DNA of 64,000 nucleotides from Komagataeibacter sp. FNDCF1 (GTDB taxonomy: Bacteria > Pseudomonadota > Alphaproteobacteria > Acetobacterales > Acetobacteraceae). Below the pieces are notes generated by a model that had not been told where the DNA came from, did not search any database, and saw only the letters and a list, made by a program, of their open reading frames with translations. Made by a program: the position numbers and the translations under genes. Shown here piece by piece: positions 1-9,294 of this stretch. The stretch spans positions 2,464,501 to 2,528,500 of the forward strand of contig NZ_JAIWOT010000001.1 of NCBI RefSeq assembly GCF_021295335.1. The letters run 5' to 3'. Position 1 is the stretch's first letter; the number at the start of each line of letters is the position of its first letter.

Positions 1-2
1 AT

Positions 3-125
3 TACGCCCCCATGCCTGCCGCAGGCTCCGTAGCGCCTGCGCGCCGGGTCTGGCACCATCGGGTCCGGCATGGCCTTCCTGTCCGGGTGGCGGAAAACCG
101 CTGCCAGTCCGTCGCCCCCGCTCAT
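3..125 (-). other. short frame after hpnE; start of the next hpn gene unresolved
   Basis: The hpnE stop overlaps an ATG (125-123) in an ATGA arrangement, which normally marks a translationally coupled next gene. Here squalene-hopene cyclase would be expected. That frame, however, closes at a TAA (5-3) after 40 codons and does not resemble a cyclase. A second, out-of-frame ATG at 13-11 runs open off the left edge and could be the true start of the downstream gene. Nothing firmer can be said from this fragment. Confidence 0.25.
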
Positions 126-1435
126 TGCGGACGGCCGGCGGTACCCCGGCGGTCATGCACGGCCCGGGCTGCCGCGGCACCGGAGCGGATCGCCCCTTCA
201 ATCGTGGCGGGCAGGCCCGTTGCCGTCCAGTCCCCTGCCAGCAGCAGGTTGGCGGCCATGGTGCGCGTATCCGGCCGCATCCGGTCCTGTGCGGGGGTTG
301 CGGCAAAGGTCGCACGCTTTTCACGCACGATCCGGAGCGGTGGCATGGCCACCGGCAGCGGGACCGTCGCCGCCGGGTCGATCGCGGCACGTACCTCGTT
401 CCAGATGATGGCGGCCAGTTCATCCAGGTCCCGCGTGGCGTAGCGGTTGGCGGCACTGACCGTGACCGAAAGGATGCGCTCCTTTGCAAACACCCATTCG
501 CTGATCCCGCCCACGACACCAATGAAGCGGGCCTGCGCCAGCCCGCCGGTCAGCACCGGGGGTTCGGGCAGCAGGAAATGCACGTTCAGGATCGACTCGA
601 ATTCATCCGGCGCGCTGAAACCGGGCAGTTCGGCAGCCAGAAGGCTGGCCGCCACGGGGGGCGGCACCGCCATGATGACGGTATCCTGCGCGCCAAGGGC
701 AATCCGTTCCTCCCCCAGCCGCAGGGCCGTGACCTGGCCCTCCGCCATCTCCACCGCGCTTATCCGGCTGCCGGTGCGCACCTCGGCCCTGAGCACCGAC
801 AGGTGGGCCACAGCGGGGTCCACGAAACTTTCGGACAGCCCCACGGCGGGGAAGCGCGGCAGGCAGTTGCGGCCCCCCTTCGCAAGACTTTCCTTCACCA
901 CCGCACCCAGCAGGCCGGCGCTGCCGGTATCGGGCATGGTGTTGAGAACGGATATGGCAAAGGGTTCGAGCAGGCGGCGCGCAAGGCTGCCCGGCTGCAG
1001 GCAGTCGGACACCACCATGTCCGGTGTCGCCTCCATCAGCGCCAGCAGGCCACGCAGTTCCGCCAGCCGCATGCCCGGCACCCGCCTGCGCTTCGACAGC
1101 ACCCACAGCGGCACCCGGCCGCGGGAGAGGTCCAGCGTCCAGCGCAGCCGGTCGGACAGGTCCACGAACGGAAAGACGGGGCGTGCAGGCCCCACCAGCG
1201 TATCCTGCGCCCCGATCAGCCCCAGATAGCGGTACACCGCCGGGTTGCCTGACAGCAGCAGATGGTTGCCATTGTCGATCCGGCAGCCCAGCTGGCGGTC
1301 AAGATAGGAGCGTGCGCGGCCGCCACAGGCCGGTCCCGCCTCATAAACCGTGACCCGCTCGCTGCCACCGGCCAGCTCAACCGCCGCCGACAGCCCGGCC
1401 AGGCCGCCGCCTACGATATGGACATGTCCCGCCAT
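122..1435 (-). CDS. hpnE: hydroxysqualene dehydroxylase HpnE
   Basis: FAD-dependent amine-oxidase/desaturase-like enzyme that, in the hopanoid pathway, reduces hydroxysqualene to squalene, the last step before cyclisation to hopene. The N-terminus carries the dinucleotide-binding glycine motif HIVGGGLAGLSAAVELA (residues 5-21) followed by an acidic residue at the end of the second strand (VYEA). The C-terminal LLLAGDWTATGLPATIEGA is the second FAD-contacting region typical of the family. The 437 aa length fits. It is the last gene visible of a leftward hpnA-B-C-D-E run and starts 6 bp after the hpnD stop. The assignment rests on family features plus gene order. Confidence 0.93.
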   Translation of the reverse strand: MAGHVHIVGGGLAGLSAAVELAGGSERVTVYEAGPACGGRARSYLDRQLGCRIDNGNHLLLSGNPAVYRYLGLIGAQDTLVGPARPVFPFVDLSDRLRWTLDLSRGRVPLWVLSKRRRVPGMRLAELRGLLALMEATPDMVVSDCLQPGSLARRLLEPFAISVLNTMPDTGSAGLLGAVVKESLAKGGRNCLPRFPAVGLSESFVDPAVAHLSVLRAEVRTGSRISAVEMAEGQVTALRLGEERIALGAQDTVIMAVPPPVAASLLAAELPGFSAPDEFESILNVHFLLPEPPVLTGGLAQARFIGVVGGISEWVFAKERILSVTVSAANRYATRDLDELAAIIWNEVRAAIDPAATVPLPVAMPPLRIVREKRATFAATPAQDRMRPDTRTMAANLLLAGDWTATGLPATIEGAIRSGAAAARAVHDRRGTAGRPQ

Positions 1436-1441
1436 GGTGCC

Positions 1442-2323
1442 TCAGCCCGCCAGCGCGCGCAGCGCGATCAGCACCTTGCGCGGGCGCGACAGCGAGACCC
1501 GACGCTCCGGCGTGCCCCAGCCCTGACGCTCCTGCGCCGCGAGGATGGCGGCGTACGTCGCCCCCATCAGGCGCGCGGGCCGCATGGCCGTACGGTCGCA
1601 TTCTGCCATGGCCGCCGCCGCCGCACGGAAATGATCATGCGCGCGACCGGCCAGGATGCGCCCGACCTGTTCCAGCCGTGGCGCGCGCACCACGGCTTCA
1701 GGTTCGGGCGGGATGCCAAAACGCTCCAGCAGGTCACGCGGCAGGTACAGGCGGCCCAGCCGGGCATCCTCCGCCACGTCGCGCAGGATGTTGGTGATCT
1801 GCAGTGCCCGGCCCAGATGATAGGCCACCTGGTCGGCGCTGGCCGAGGCATCGCCAAACACCCGTACCGACAGCCGCCCCACGGCGGAAGCCACGCGGTC
1901 GCAATACAGGTCGAAGGTGGCCTCATCGGGGGCGACAACGGGGCCGCGGGCATCCATTTCCATGCCGTCGATCACGTCGTTGAAGTCCTGCTGGCGCAGG
2001 TCGAAACGGCGGATGGTGGCCATCAGCACACGGTCGATGCCATCACGCGCCTCACCTGCGTAGAGCCGGGTGATGCGCGCGCGCCATTCCTCCAGCCTGC
2101 GGCACTTGTCGGCGGGATCGCCCTCATCATCAGCCACGTCATCGACCAGGCGGCAGAAGGCGTAGACCGCGTACATGCCATACCGCCGGTCCGGCGGCAG
2201 GATGCGCATTCCCTTGCCAAAGGACGTGCCCGACCGCACCACGACCTGCTCGACCTGTGCCAGGTCGGCGGCGTCGCAGCCCGGTACCGGGGCCTCATCA
2301 TGCCGCGCGCGCAAAAAAAACAT
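1442..2323 (-). CDS. hpnD: presqualene diphosphate synthase HpnD
   Basis: Trans-isoprenyl diphosphate synthase of the squalene/phytoene synthase fold (293 aa). It condenses two farnesyl diphosphates to presqualene diphosphate in the HpnCDE route to squalene. The first aspartate-rich Mg-binding motif is VDDVADD (residues 60-66) and the second is ILRDVAEDARLGRLYLP (179-195), the two signatures of the family. The ATG at 2323 is preceded by a weak GCGGGA. It lies 84 bp after hpnC and 6 bp before hpnE. The pairing with HpnC and HpnE makes the HpnD role more likely than phytoene synthesis. Confidence 0.93.
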   Translation of the reverse strand: MFFLRARHDEAPVPGCDAADLAQVEQVVVRSGTSFGKGMRILPPDRRYGMYAVYAFCRLVDDVADDEGDPADKCRRLEEWRARITRLYAGEARDGIDRVLMATIRRFDLRQQDFNDVIDGMEMDARGPVVAPDEATFDLYCDRVASAVGRLSVRVFGDASASADQVAYHLGRALQITNILRDVAEDARLGRLYLPRDLLERFGIPPEPEAVVRAPRLEQVGRILAGRAHDHFRAAAAAMAECDRTAMRPARLMGATYAAILAAQERQGWGTPERRVSLSRPRKVLIALRALAG

Positions 2324-2407
2324 TCCCGCGTGTTCCGTTCACTTCAACAAATTGACAGTTCGCCTGTTCTTAGCGGCAATCGCGCGTCAGGACAAAATCC
2401 CGCCCGA

Positions 2408-3271
2408 TCAGACCAGCGTGCGCATGGCCCCCGCCACAGCCCCCATCACATCGGCGCGCGAAAGCTTGACGCGGCCCGCCACCGGGTCCTCCACCCGCAG
2501 GCGGGCTGCCAGCCGCTTCGACAGACCGACAATCACCGCCGCTTCCATGCGCATGCGCCGGTCACGGATCATGCGCGGCAGCAGGGCGGCGTGGCGGTTG
2601 AGTTCATCCACCCTGTCCAGCAGCGCGGCAAACACGCGGCGCAGGCCGGGCACGGCATAGGGGCGGCGCAGGTCGTCGATCGTCACCCCCTCACGCTCAA
2701 GCCATGGCCGCGGCAGGTAGCAGCGGTCCAGATTGCGCAGGTCATCGGCGCAGTCCTGCAGGTGGTTGAGCACCTGCAGCGCCGTGCACAGCGCATCCGA
2801 CGCGCCGAATGTCTTCGGGTCCTCGCCATGCAGTTCCAGCAGGAACCGCCCCACGGGGTTGGCGGAATAGCGGCAGTATTCCTCCAGTTCCTCCCACGTG
2901 TCGTAGCGGTTCTTCACCGCATCCTGCCGGAAGGCCACGATCAGGTCGGTGGCCGTGGATGTGGATACACCCGTGCGGGCCAGCGTATCGCCCACGCGCA
3001 CCGCCGCCTGCGCATCACGCCGGTCGGGGGCGGTACGCCGGCCCAGTACCACGTCCTCCATGGCGTCAAGGCGGGCGATCTTGGCCTGCGGGTCCAGCCG
3101 GTCGGTATCGACGATATCGTCGATCACGCGGGCAAAATCATAGTAGGCATGCACGTGCGGGCGCAGCCTGCGGCTGATCAGCAGGGAGCCGACCGGAAAG
3201 TTCTCGTCCCCGGCGTCCTTGCCGGACGAGACATCCCCGCTGCCCCACACGGCCTGCTCATCTGTATTCAC
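2408..3271 (-). CDS. hpnC: hydroxysqualene synthase HpnC
   Basis: Second squalene/phytoene-synthase-fold protein of the operon (287 aa). By family knowledge HpnC converts presqualene diphosphate to hydroxysqualene. The HpnC hallmark NFPVGSLLISRRLRPHV lies near residues 24-40. The Mg-binding motif DDIVD is at 51-55 and the second motif QDCADDLRNLDRCYLP at 171-186. The start is a GTG (3271) that overlaps the hpnB stop as GTGA, with a purine-rich stretch just upstream, so translation is probably coupled to hpnB. Confidence 0.92.
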   Translation of the reverse strand: MNTDEQAVWGSGDVSSGKDAGDENFPVGSLLISRRLRPHVHAYYDFARVIDDIVDTDRLDPQAKIARLDAMEDVVLGRRTAPDRRDAQAAVRVGDTLARTGVSTSTATDLIVAFRQDAVKNRYDTWEELEEYCRYSANPVGRFLLELHGEDPKTFGASDALCTALQVLNHLQDCADDLRNLDRCYLPRPWLEREGVTIDDLRRPYAVPGLRRVFAALLDRVDELNRHAALLPRMIRDRRMRMEAAVIVGLSKRLAARLRVEDPVAGRVKLSRADVMGAVAGAMRTLV

Positions 3272-4500
3272 CCTACGTCATCCCCCATGGTGCGGTTCAT
3301 TGCGGTCGCGGTGCCCTCACCGCCCGCATGTGTCGAGATCGCGCCATCGGGCTCGGTATAGGCGCGGCTTTTCCACACCACGCCCCGGCCCCGATGGTGG
3401 TCCAGTGCCGAACCGATCGTGGCCAGCGTATAGAACCCCGCGATGACCGGCAGCAAGAGCGCCCATGAGGGCGACAGCCCGAAGCGGCGCAGCGTGGGCG
3501 TGTAGGACGCCATGGACAGCACCCACGCCCCAGCCCCCAGCAGGCAGGGCAGGCCGTGGCCCAGCAGGGCAAGCTGCATGGGCACGATCCAGACCAGCAC
3601 CATGCCAACCACGGTCCCGGCCAGCAGCAGGGGGGAATAGCCAAGCTGCACATACGCCGTGCGGGCCACCATGCGCCAGATATCGGCCGGATGCGGATAG
3701 GGGCGGATGGAACGGGCAAGACAGCTATGGCCCAGATAGATGCGCCCGCCACTGTGCTTGACGTGGGCGGCCAGCGTGCAGTCGTCGATCAGCGCGCCGC
3801 GCAGGCTCCCGATCCCGCCGATGCGCGCAAGCGCGCTCCAGCGCACCAGCACCGTGCCGCCCGCGGCCCCCGCCACCCGGCTGCGCGGGTTGTTCACGCT
3901 GGCAAAGGGGTAGAGCAGCGCGAAGAAGAACACGAAGGCCGGCACCAGCATGCGCTCGGCCTGGCTTGCGCAGTTCAGTTCCACCATCTCGGACACCTGG
4001 TCCAGATGTTCCGCCTGCGCCTTGGCCACCAGGGTGGAGACATGACGCGGATCATGGGTGATGTCGGCATCGGTCAGCAGCACGAATCCGCTTGAATCCG
4101 GCACCAGTTCCCGCGCGCGGGCCACGCCCTGGGCCACCGCCCACAGCTTGCCGCTCCAGCCCGCGGGGCGTGCCCTGCCGGTCACGACCGTCAGCCGCCT
4201 GTGCGGATCCGGCACGGCGCGGGCCAGCCTGCCCGTGCCGTCGGTGCTGTTGTCATCCACCAGTATGACATGCAGCTGGCCGGGATAGTCCTGTGCCAGC
4301 AGGGAGCTGACACAGCGCGCGACCGACGCCGCCTCATCCCGCGCAGGTACCACCACGCACACTTCGGGGCAGCTGGCCGCCGCAAGCTGGCTGCCACGCA
4401 CCGGCGCCAGGATCGGCCCCGCCTGCCAGAAGCGCCCATGACAGAAAATCAGCCCAAGCCAGATGACACACACCAGTATGGAAAGCGCGAGCAGGAACAT
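3268..4500 (-). CDS. hpnB: hopene-associated glycosyltransferase HpnB
   Basis: Membrane-anchored family 2 glycosyltransferase (410 aa). It has one N-terminal membrane segment, then a GT-A domain with VCVVVPARDEAASVARCV (about 48-65), the nucleotide-sugar aspartates VDDNSTDGTG and the DxD-like LLTDADI. A cluster of hydrophobic segments closes the C-terminus. Family members are found in hopanoid operons and may act on side-chain or sugar decoration of hopanoids, but the substrate is not proven. It starts 10 bp after the hpnA stop and overlaps hpnC by 4 bp. Confidence 0.9.
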   Translation of the reverse strand: MFLLALSILVCVIWLGLIFCHGRFWQAGPILAPVRGSQLAAASCPEVCVVVPARDEAASVARCVSSLLAQDYPGQLHVILVDDNSTDGTGRLARAVPDPHRRLTVVTGRARPAGWSGKLWAVAQGVARARELVPDSSGFVLLTDADITHDPRHVSTLVAKAQAEHLDQVSEMVELNCASQAERMLVPAFVFFFALLYPFASVNNPRSRVAGAAGGTVLVRWSALARIGGIGSLRGALIDDCTLAAHVKHSGGRIYLGHSCLARSIRPYPHPADIWRMVARTAYVQLGYSPLLLAGTVVGMVLVWIVPMQLALLGHGLPCLLGAGAWVLSMASYTPTLRRFGLSPSWALLLPVIAGFYTLATIGSALDHHRGRGVVWKSRAYTEPDGAISTHAGGEGTATAMNRTMGDDVG

Positions 4501-4510
4501 GACGGATGCC

Positions 4511-5506
4511 TCAGTCCAGCATTCCGTGCTGGCGGAACCAGTCTATGGCGTCCTTCACCGCTTCCCGCGCGGGGCGCGGAGCGTAGCCGAGTTCGCGGAT
4601 GGCCTTGTCCGATGAGAAGAACATCTTCTTGTGCGACATGGCCAGCATCTCCCGCGTGACGCGCGGCGCGATGCCAAAGGCGCGCGACAGCCATTCACTG
4701 GCCACCGCCACGGGCCAGATCACCGCCTGCGGCAGGCTGATGCGCGGGGGCGCGACGCCCGCCAGTTCGGCAGTCATGGCGAACAGGTCGCGCAGCAGAT
4801 AGTTCTGGCCGCCCAGGATGTATTTCTCGCCTATGCGCCCGCGCTCCAGCGCCAGGGCATGGCCCTCGGCCACGTCATCCACATGCACGATGTTCACGCC
4901 GGTATCGACATAGGCCGGCATGCGGCCCGCGGCACAGTCCAGGATCATCTGCCCCGTGGGCGTGGGCTTGATGTCACGCGGGCCTACGGGGGTGGAGGGG
5001 TTCACGATCACGGCAGGCAGCGCGCGCTCATGCACCAGGCGCAGGACTTCCTGCTCGGCACGGTATTTGGAACGCTTGTAGATGCCGATCACGCCATGCT
5101 CGTGCACCGGCGTTTCCTCATCCGACACCGTGCCATCACCGATCAGTCCCAGCGCCGCGACGGAGGAGCAGTAGACGATGCGTTCCACCCCCGCCTTCTG
5201 TGCCGCCAGCATCAGCGCGCGCGTGCCCTCCACATTGGCCACCATCATCGGCACCGGGTCGGGCACCCACAGCCGGTAATCCGCCGCGACATGGAACACG
5301 TAGCGGCAGCCCTTCACCGCCGCATCGAAGCTGCCGGGGGTGGACAGGTCCCCCTCGACCAGTTCGGCGGGCAGGTCGCGCAGGTTGGTCAGATCGCTCC
5401 CCTTGCGCACCATGAGCCGGAGCGAATGCCCACGCTCGATCAGGTTACGGGCAACGGCGGAGCCGACAAAACCGGTCGCACCGGTTACAAGGGTTGGGGC
5501 AGTCAT
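4511..5506 (-). CDS. hpnA: hopanoid-associated sugar epimerase HpnA
   Basis: Extended short-chain dehydrogenase/epimerase (331 aa from this start). The Rossmann motif LVTGATGFVGSAVARNL is at residues 5-21. The catalytic region shows YCSSVAALG followed by the YxxxK pair in IYKRSKYRAEQ. The frame extends upstream to a TTG at 5563, but the ATG at 5506 places the Rossmann strand right at the N-terminus as in relatives, with GGAG upstream, so I prefer it. First gene of the leftward hpn operon. Its promoter should lie in the 190 bp shared with the divergent hpnL-like gene. The exact substrate is unknown. Confidence 0.9.
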   Translation of the reverse strand: MTAPTLVTGATGFVGSAVARNLIERGHSLRLMVRKGSDLTNLRDLPAELVEGDLSTPGSFDAAVKGCRYVFHVAADYRLWVPDPVPMMVANVEGTRALMLAAQKAGVERIVYCSSVAALGLIGDGTVSDEETPVHEHGVIGIYKRSKYRAEQEVLRLVHERALPAVIVNPSTPVGPRDIKPTPTGQMILDCAAGRMPAYVDTGVNIVHVDDVAEGHALALERGRIGEKYILGGQNYLLRDLFAMTAELAGVAPPRISLPQAVIWPVAVASEWLSRAFGIAPRVTREMLAMSHKKMFFSSDKAIRELGYAPRPAREAVKDAIDWFRQHGMLD

Positions 5507-5698
5507 GGTCTGAACGATCACTCCGTCGGGGACAGAATTCACGATTGCGATACGGACTCGCAACCAGCGGGCGTTCCATTTATCCCGACACCTCCCGGTG
5601 GCGCCAGACCTTCCTGTAGTGTAAGTGAGGCACGACTGGCCACCGTGACGTGAATTTCACCCGGTGTTCCCCCGCCAACAGACCAAGACGGATCGTTT

Positions 5699-6781
5699 TT
5701 GAGAAAGCTCACCATCCTGCTGGCCATCCTTGGCCTGGCCCTGCTGACCGGCTGCACCGCGTGGTTCGGGGCGGGTTCGGTCATGAAGGCCATCGTCTCC
5801 ATCGGGTTCACCGGGTTCATGGCGACCGTCGTGGCGCAGCTTGCAGTCGATGCAATACTGGGTCTTGCATGGCACGCGGCTTGCCGGGACATTCCGTTCG
5901 TGCAGCTGGTGGTGTCGCGCATGATCCGCGACGCGGCAGCATCGTGCCTGCCGTTCTCGCAGCTGGGCGGCATGGTGCTGGGCATCCGCGCCACGTGCTC
6001 GAGCGACCTGTTCGCGGGCAGGAAGGGCCGGCATGTGGATGGGGGGGAGGCCGCCTGCGCCAACCTGGTGGACATCACCACCGAGGTGATGGGCCAGATC
6101 CTGTTCATCCTGACCGCCGTGCTGTGCCTGGTGGCGCACCAGCAGTCCAGCCCGTTCGCCCGTCCCGTCATGATCGGGCTTGTGCTGCTGAGCCTGGGAA
6201 TCGGCGGGTTCATCTATACCCAGCGCCACGGGGGCGACCTGCTCAAGCGCGTGGGCCGCAGCCTGGGCAACAACATGGCCGCCCAGTGGCAGGACGCCAT
6301 GCTCAACAGCGCCGACAGCATACAGGAACGCTTCGACGCCATATGGTCCCACCCCAGCCGTATCGCGCAGGGGGCGATCCTGCACTATGTGGGCTGGCTG
6401 GGCAGTGCCGCCACCATCTGGGTCGCCTACTATTTCCTTGGCGCGCATCTGAGCTTCAGCGGCGCCGTGGCGATCGAGGGTGTTGCCTGCGGCATCATGT
6501 CCGTGTCCTTCCTGGTGCCTGCGGGGCTGGGCGTGCAGGAAGCGGCGTATATCGCCCTTGGCTCGGCCTTTGGCATCGCGCCTTCGGTCTCGCTGGGGCT
6601 GTCGCTGCTGCGGCGCGGGCGTGAACTGGTCATCGGCATTCCGATGCTGCTGCTGTGGCAGGGCATGGAAATGCGGGCCCTGCGGCGCAGGTCGGACAGT
6701 AAGCCCGCACCGGATGATGGCGCGGCCCCGGCCGTCTCCCCCGTTCCGCTGCGCGAGTCCGGCGACCCCACGCGCAAGTGA
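5699..6781 (+). CDS. HpnL-like flippase-fold membrane protein (UPF0104), copy 1
   Basis: Integral membrane protein (360 aa) with about eight hydrophobic segments, of the lysylphosphatidylglycerol-synthase membrane-domain family (UPF0104), whose hopanoid-linked members are called HpnL. The N-terminal segment starts MRKLTILLAILGLALL and matches the start of the second copy at 20291 (MRQLTFIAGAFGIG). Shared features include SFLVPAGLGVQEAAYI against GFAVPGALGVSEGGYI. This match supports the TTG start at 5699, which has AGACGG upstream. Divergent from hpnA and just ahead of tyrC. A role in moving hopanoids or lipids is an inference from context. Confidence 0.75.
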   Translation: MRKLTILLAILGLALLTGCTAWFGAGSVMKAIVSIGFTGFMATVVAQLAVDAILGLAWHAACRDIPFVQLVVSRMIRDAAASCLPFSQLGGMVLGIRATCSSDLFAGRKGRHVDGGEAACANLVDITTEVMGQILFILTAVLCLVAHQQSSPFARPVMIGLVLLSLGIGGFIYTQRHGGDLLKRVGRSLGNNMAAQWQDAMLNSADSIQERFDAIWSHPSRIAQGAILHYVGWLGSAATIWVAYYFLGAHLSFSGAVAIEGVACGIMSVSFLVPAGLGVQEAAYIALGSAFGIAPSVSLGLSLLRRGRELVIGIPMLLLWQGMEMRALRRRSDSKPAPDDGAAPAVSPVPLRESGDPTRK

Positions 6782-6822
6782 TCGCACGCTCCGTGACCCC
6801 TAGCCAGACAGACCACCGCGCC

Positions 6823-7725
6823 ATGACGAATCAGACCACCTCCCTGTTTGACACACTGGCCGTTATCGGCCCCGGGCTGATCGGCTCGTCCATCCTGCGC
6901 CGCGCGATGGAAGACCGGCGCATCGCACGCAGGCTGGTGGCATGCGACATAAGCCCCGAAGTGCGCGCCCGCGTGGCCGAACTGGGCATTGCCGATGTGG
7001 TCGAGGCCAGTCCCGCCGCCGCCGCGCATGAGGCGGACTGCGTGATCATATGCGTGCCGGTGGGTGCCATCGCCATGGTGGCGGCGCAGGTCATGCCCGC
7101 CATGAAGGCGGGTGCGATCCTGAGCGAGGTGGGATCGGTCAAGGTCACGGTGATGGAGGCCATGCAGCCGCTGCTGGCGCAATATCCCGATATTGCCTTC
7201 GTGCCCGCGCACCCCATGGCGGGCACGGAATTTTCCGGCCCCGATGCCGGTTTCGCCACCCTGTTCGAGGACAGGTGGTGCCTGCTCACCCCTCCTGCCG
7301 GCACCCCACGCGCCGCCATCACGCGCATCACCACACTGTGGGAGATGATGGGTGCCCGCGTGCGCGACATGACGGTGGAACATCACGACCGGGTCTGTGC
7401 GATCGTCAGTCACCTGCCGCACCTGCTGGCCTTCACCATCTGCGGCACGGCCGATGACCTGGCGGATGAAACGCGGTCCGAGGTGCTGGACTTCGCGGCA
7501 TCGGGCTTTCGTGACTTCACGCGCATCGCGGCGTCGGACCCCACCATGTGGCGTGACATCTTCCTCAACAACCGCGAGGCGCTGCTGGACATGCTCGACC
7601 GCTTCATTGCGGATGCACAGGCCATGGGGAATGCCATCCGCACCGGTAATGAAGATGTGATCGTAAGCCGCATCCAGCGCGGCCGCGCCATCCGCCGCAG
7701 CCTGATCGAAAACCGGCAGGCCTGA
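6823..7725 (+). CDS. tyrC: prephenate/arogenate (cyclohexadienyl) dehydrogenase
   Basis: NAD(P)-dependent dehydrogenase of tyrosine biosynthesis (300 aa from this ATG). The dinucleotide motif VIGPGLIGSSILRRAM lies at the N-terminus. The prephenate dehydrogenase signatures VGSVKVTVMEAM, VPAHPMAGTEFSGP and the helical C-terminal half with EHHDRVCAIVSHLPHLLAF follow. A GTG at 6778 overlaps the previous stop (GTGA) and would add 15 residues. The ATG leaves the Rossmann strand at the usual distance from the start, so I chose it, but coupling to the upstream gene from the GTG is possible. The repeat at its 3' end probably terminates transcription. Confidence 0.9.
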   Translation: MTNQTTSLFDTLAVIGPGLIGSSILRRAMEDRRIARRLVACDISPEVRARVAELGIADVVEASPAAAAHEADCVIICVPVGAIAMVAAQVMPAMKAGAILSEVGSVKVTVMEAMQPLLAQYPDIAFVPAHPMAGTEFSGPDAGFATLFEDRWCLLTPPAGTPRAAITRITTLWEMMGARVRDMTVEHHDRVCAIVSHLPHLLAFTICGTADDLADETRSEVLDFAASGFRDFTRIAASDPTMWRDIFLNNREALLDMLDRFIADAQAMGNAIRTGNEDVIVSRIQRGRAIRRSLIENRQA

Positions 7726-7727
7726 GA

Positions 7728-7820
7728 ATAAAGGAAATTTTTGACAAAGCTTTTTTCAAAAAGCCTTGAAGAATGCCGCCTTTTTGAAAAAAGGCGGCAC
7801 CCGGAAACTCCTGTTCCTTA
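7728..7820 (+). repeat. double-hairpin intergenic repeat, copy 1
   Basis: Two nested hairpins: AAGCTTTTTTCAAAAAGCCTT, then GCCGCCTTTTTGAAAAAAGGCGGC (about 7775-7798). They sit between the convergent ends of tyrC and pyk. The second hairpin is a 10-bp stem with T and A runs, so it can terminate transcription from both sides. One of six related copies in the window; the outer inverted repeat is decayed here. Confidence 0.85.
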
Positions 7821-7823
7821 TTG

Positions 7824-9263
7824 TCAGGTAATGGTGGCGATCCGCAGCGTATTGGTGCTGCCCGCAACCCCGAAGGGCAGGCCCGCCACGATCACCACCG
7901 CATCGCCCACGCCCCCGTAGCCATCCGCCCTGATGATGGACAACGCCTGGTCCACCACGCTTTCAATGGTGTAAACCGGCGTTTCCTGCCCGACCGAGAC
8001 CGCCTGCACACCCCACGCCACCGCCAGCCTGCGGGCGATCTCGTCGCTTGGGGCAAGGCCGAGTATGGTGCATGAAGGCCGTTCACGCGCAATGCGCAGC
8101 GCGGTGCGGCCCGATAGCGTGAAGGCGGCGACGGCGGCCACATCCACCGTTGCCACGATCTGGCGGGCGGCGGCGGCTATGGCGCCCGCCACGTTGTGAT
8201 CCGCCTCGGGGCTGGAGGCATCGAGCTGGCGGCGCCAGACCTCGTCTTCCTCCACCCGGCGCACGATGCGGTCCATGATCGCCACCGCCTCACGCGGGTA
8301 GGCGCCCACCGCCGTCTCGGCGGAAAGCATGACCGCATCCGCGCCATCGAACACCGCCGTCGCCACGTCCGATGCCTCGGCACGGGTGGGGGTGGGGGCG
8401 TGGACCATGCTTTCCAGCATCTGGGTCGCCACCACCACCGGACGGCCCAGCCTGCGGGCGGTGCGGATGATGCGCTTCTGCGCCAGCGGCACCTGCTCGG
8501 GCGGCAGTTCGACACCAAGGTCGCCGCGCGCCACCATCACCGCGTCCGACAGGGTGACAATCTCCTCCAGATTGTCCATCGCCTGCGGCTTTTCCAGCTT
8601 GGTCATGATCCAGGCGCGTCCGCCCGCCAGGGTGCGGGCTTCCTTCACGTCCTCGGGCCGCTGGACAAAGGACAGGCCGACATATTCGATGCCCAGATCC
8701 AGCGCGAAGGCCATGTCCGCGCGGTCCTTCTCCGTCAGTGCGGGAATGGGCAGGACCACATCAGGCACGTTCACGCCCTTGTGGTCCGACAGCACGCCGC
8801 CCAGCGTGACTTCCGTCAGCAGGAAGTCGGGGCCGCATTCGCATACCCGCAGCGCCAGCCGCCCGTCATCGAGCAGCAGGGTGCTGCCCTCTTTCGCCGC
8901 AGCCAGGATTTCACGGTGGGGCAGGCTGACCCGTGTCTCATTACCCGGCGTGGGGTCGAGATCGAGACGGAACCGCGCGCCCGGTGTCAGCTGCGCCCGC
9001 CCGTTGGCAAACGTGCCCACACGCAGCTTGGGGCCCTGCACATCGGCCAGGATACCCAGCGGGCGGCCAAGCTCCGCCTCCACATCACGGATCACGGCAT
9101 GGCGGGCGGCATGGTCTTCATGCCTGCCGTGGGAGAAATTGAGCCGGAACACATCCACCCCCGCCACCGCCAGCGCGCGGATGGCCGCATGATCGGAGGT
9201 GGCTGGGCCAAGCGTCGAGACGATCTTGGTCCGGCGCATGGCACGATACGGTGTATCCGGCAT
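7824..9263 (-). CDS. pyk: pyruvate kinase
   Basis: Converts phosphoenolpyruvate and ADP to pyruvate and ATP (479 aa, normal for bacterial type). Visible landmarks are TKIVSTLGPAT at the start, NFSHG, ADVQGPKLRVG, the active-site lysine and glutamate in IMTKLEKPQAMDNL, and the metal-binding ARGDLGVELP. A strong AGGGGA lies 6 bp before the ATG, which fixes the start. The C-terminal domain TLSGRTALRIARERPSC is present, so the gene is intact. It stands alone, with a terminator-like repeat just beyond its stop. Confidence 0.97.
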   Translation of the reverse strand: MPDTPYRAMRRTKIVSTLGPATSDHAAIRALAVAGVDVFRLNFSHGRHEDHAARHAVIRDVEAELGRPLGILADVQGPKLRVGTFANGRAQLTPGARFRLDLDPTPGNETRVSLPHREILAAAKEGSTLLLDDGRLALRVCECGPDFLLTEVTLGGVLSDHKGVNVPDVVLPIPALTEKDRADMAFALDLGIEYVGLSFVQRPEDVKEARTLAGGRAWIMTKLEKPQAMDNLEEIVTLSDAVMVARGDLGVELPPEQVPLAQKRIIRTARRLGRPVVVATQMLESMVHAPTPTRAEASDVATAVFDGADAVMLSAETAVGAYPREAVAIMDRIVRRVEEDEVWRRQLDASSPEADHNVAGAIAAAARQIVATVDVAAVAAFTLSGRTALRIARERPSCTILGLAPSDEIARRLAVAWGVQAVSVGQETPVYTIESVVDQALSIIRADGYGGVGDAVVIVAGLPFGVAGSTNTLRIATIT

Positions 9264-9294
9264 TTCTTTCCCCTACCTGTTTACATCCATTGCC

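Noticed and set aside
1442-3271. Carotenoid (phytoene/diapophytoene) synthases for the two prenyl synthases
   Set aside because: Pairing of HpnC and HpnD with HpnE, HpnA and HpnB in canonical order indicates the squalene/hopanoid route.
1262-3361. A 699-codon plus-strand frame opposite hpnC, hpnD and hpnE
   Set aside because: Antisense to three conserved hpn genes with intact motifs.
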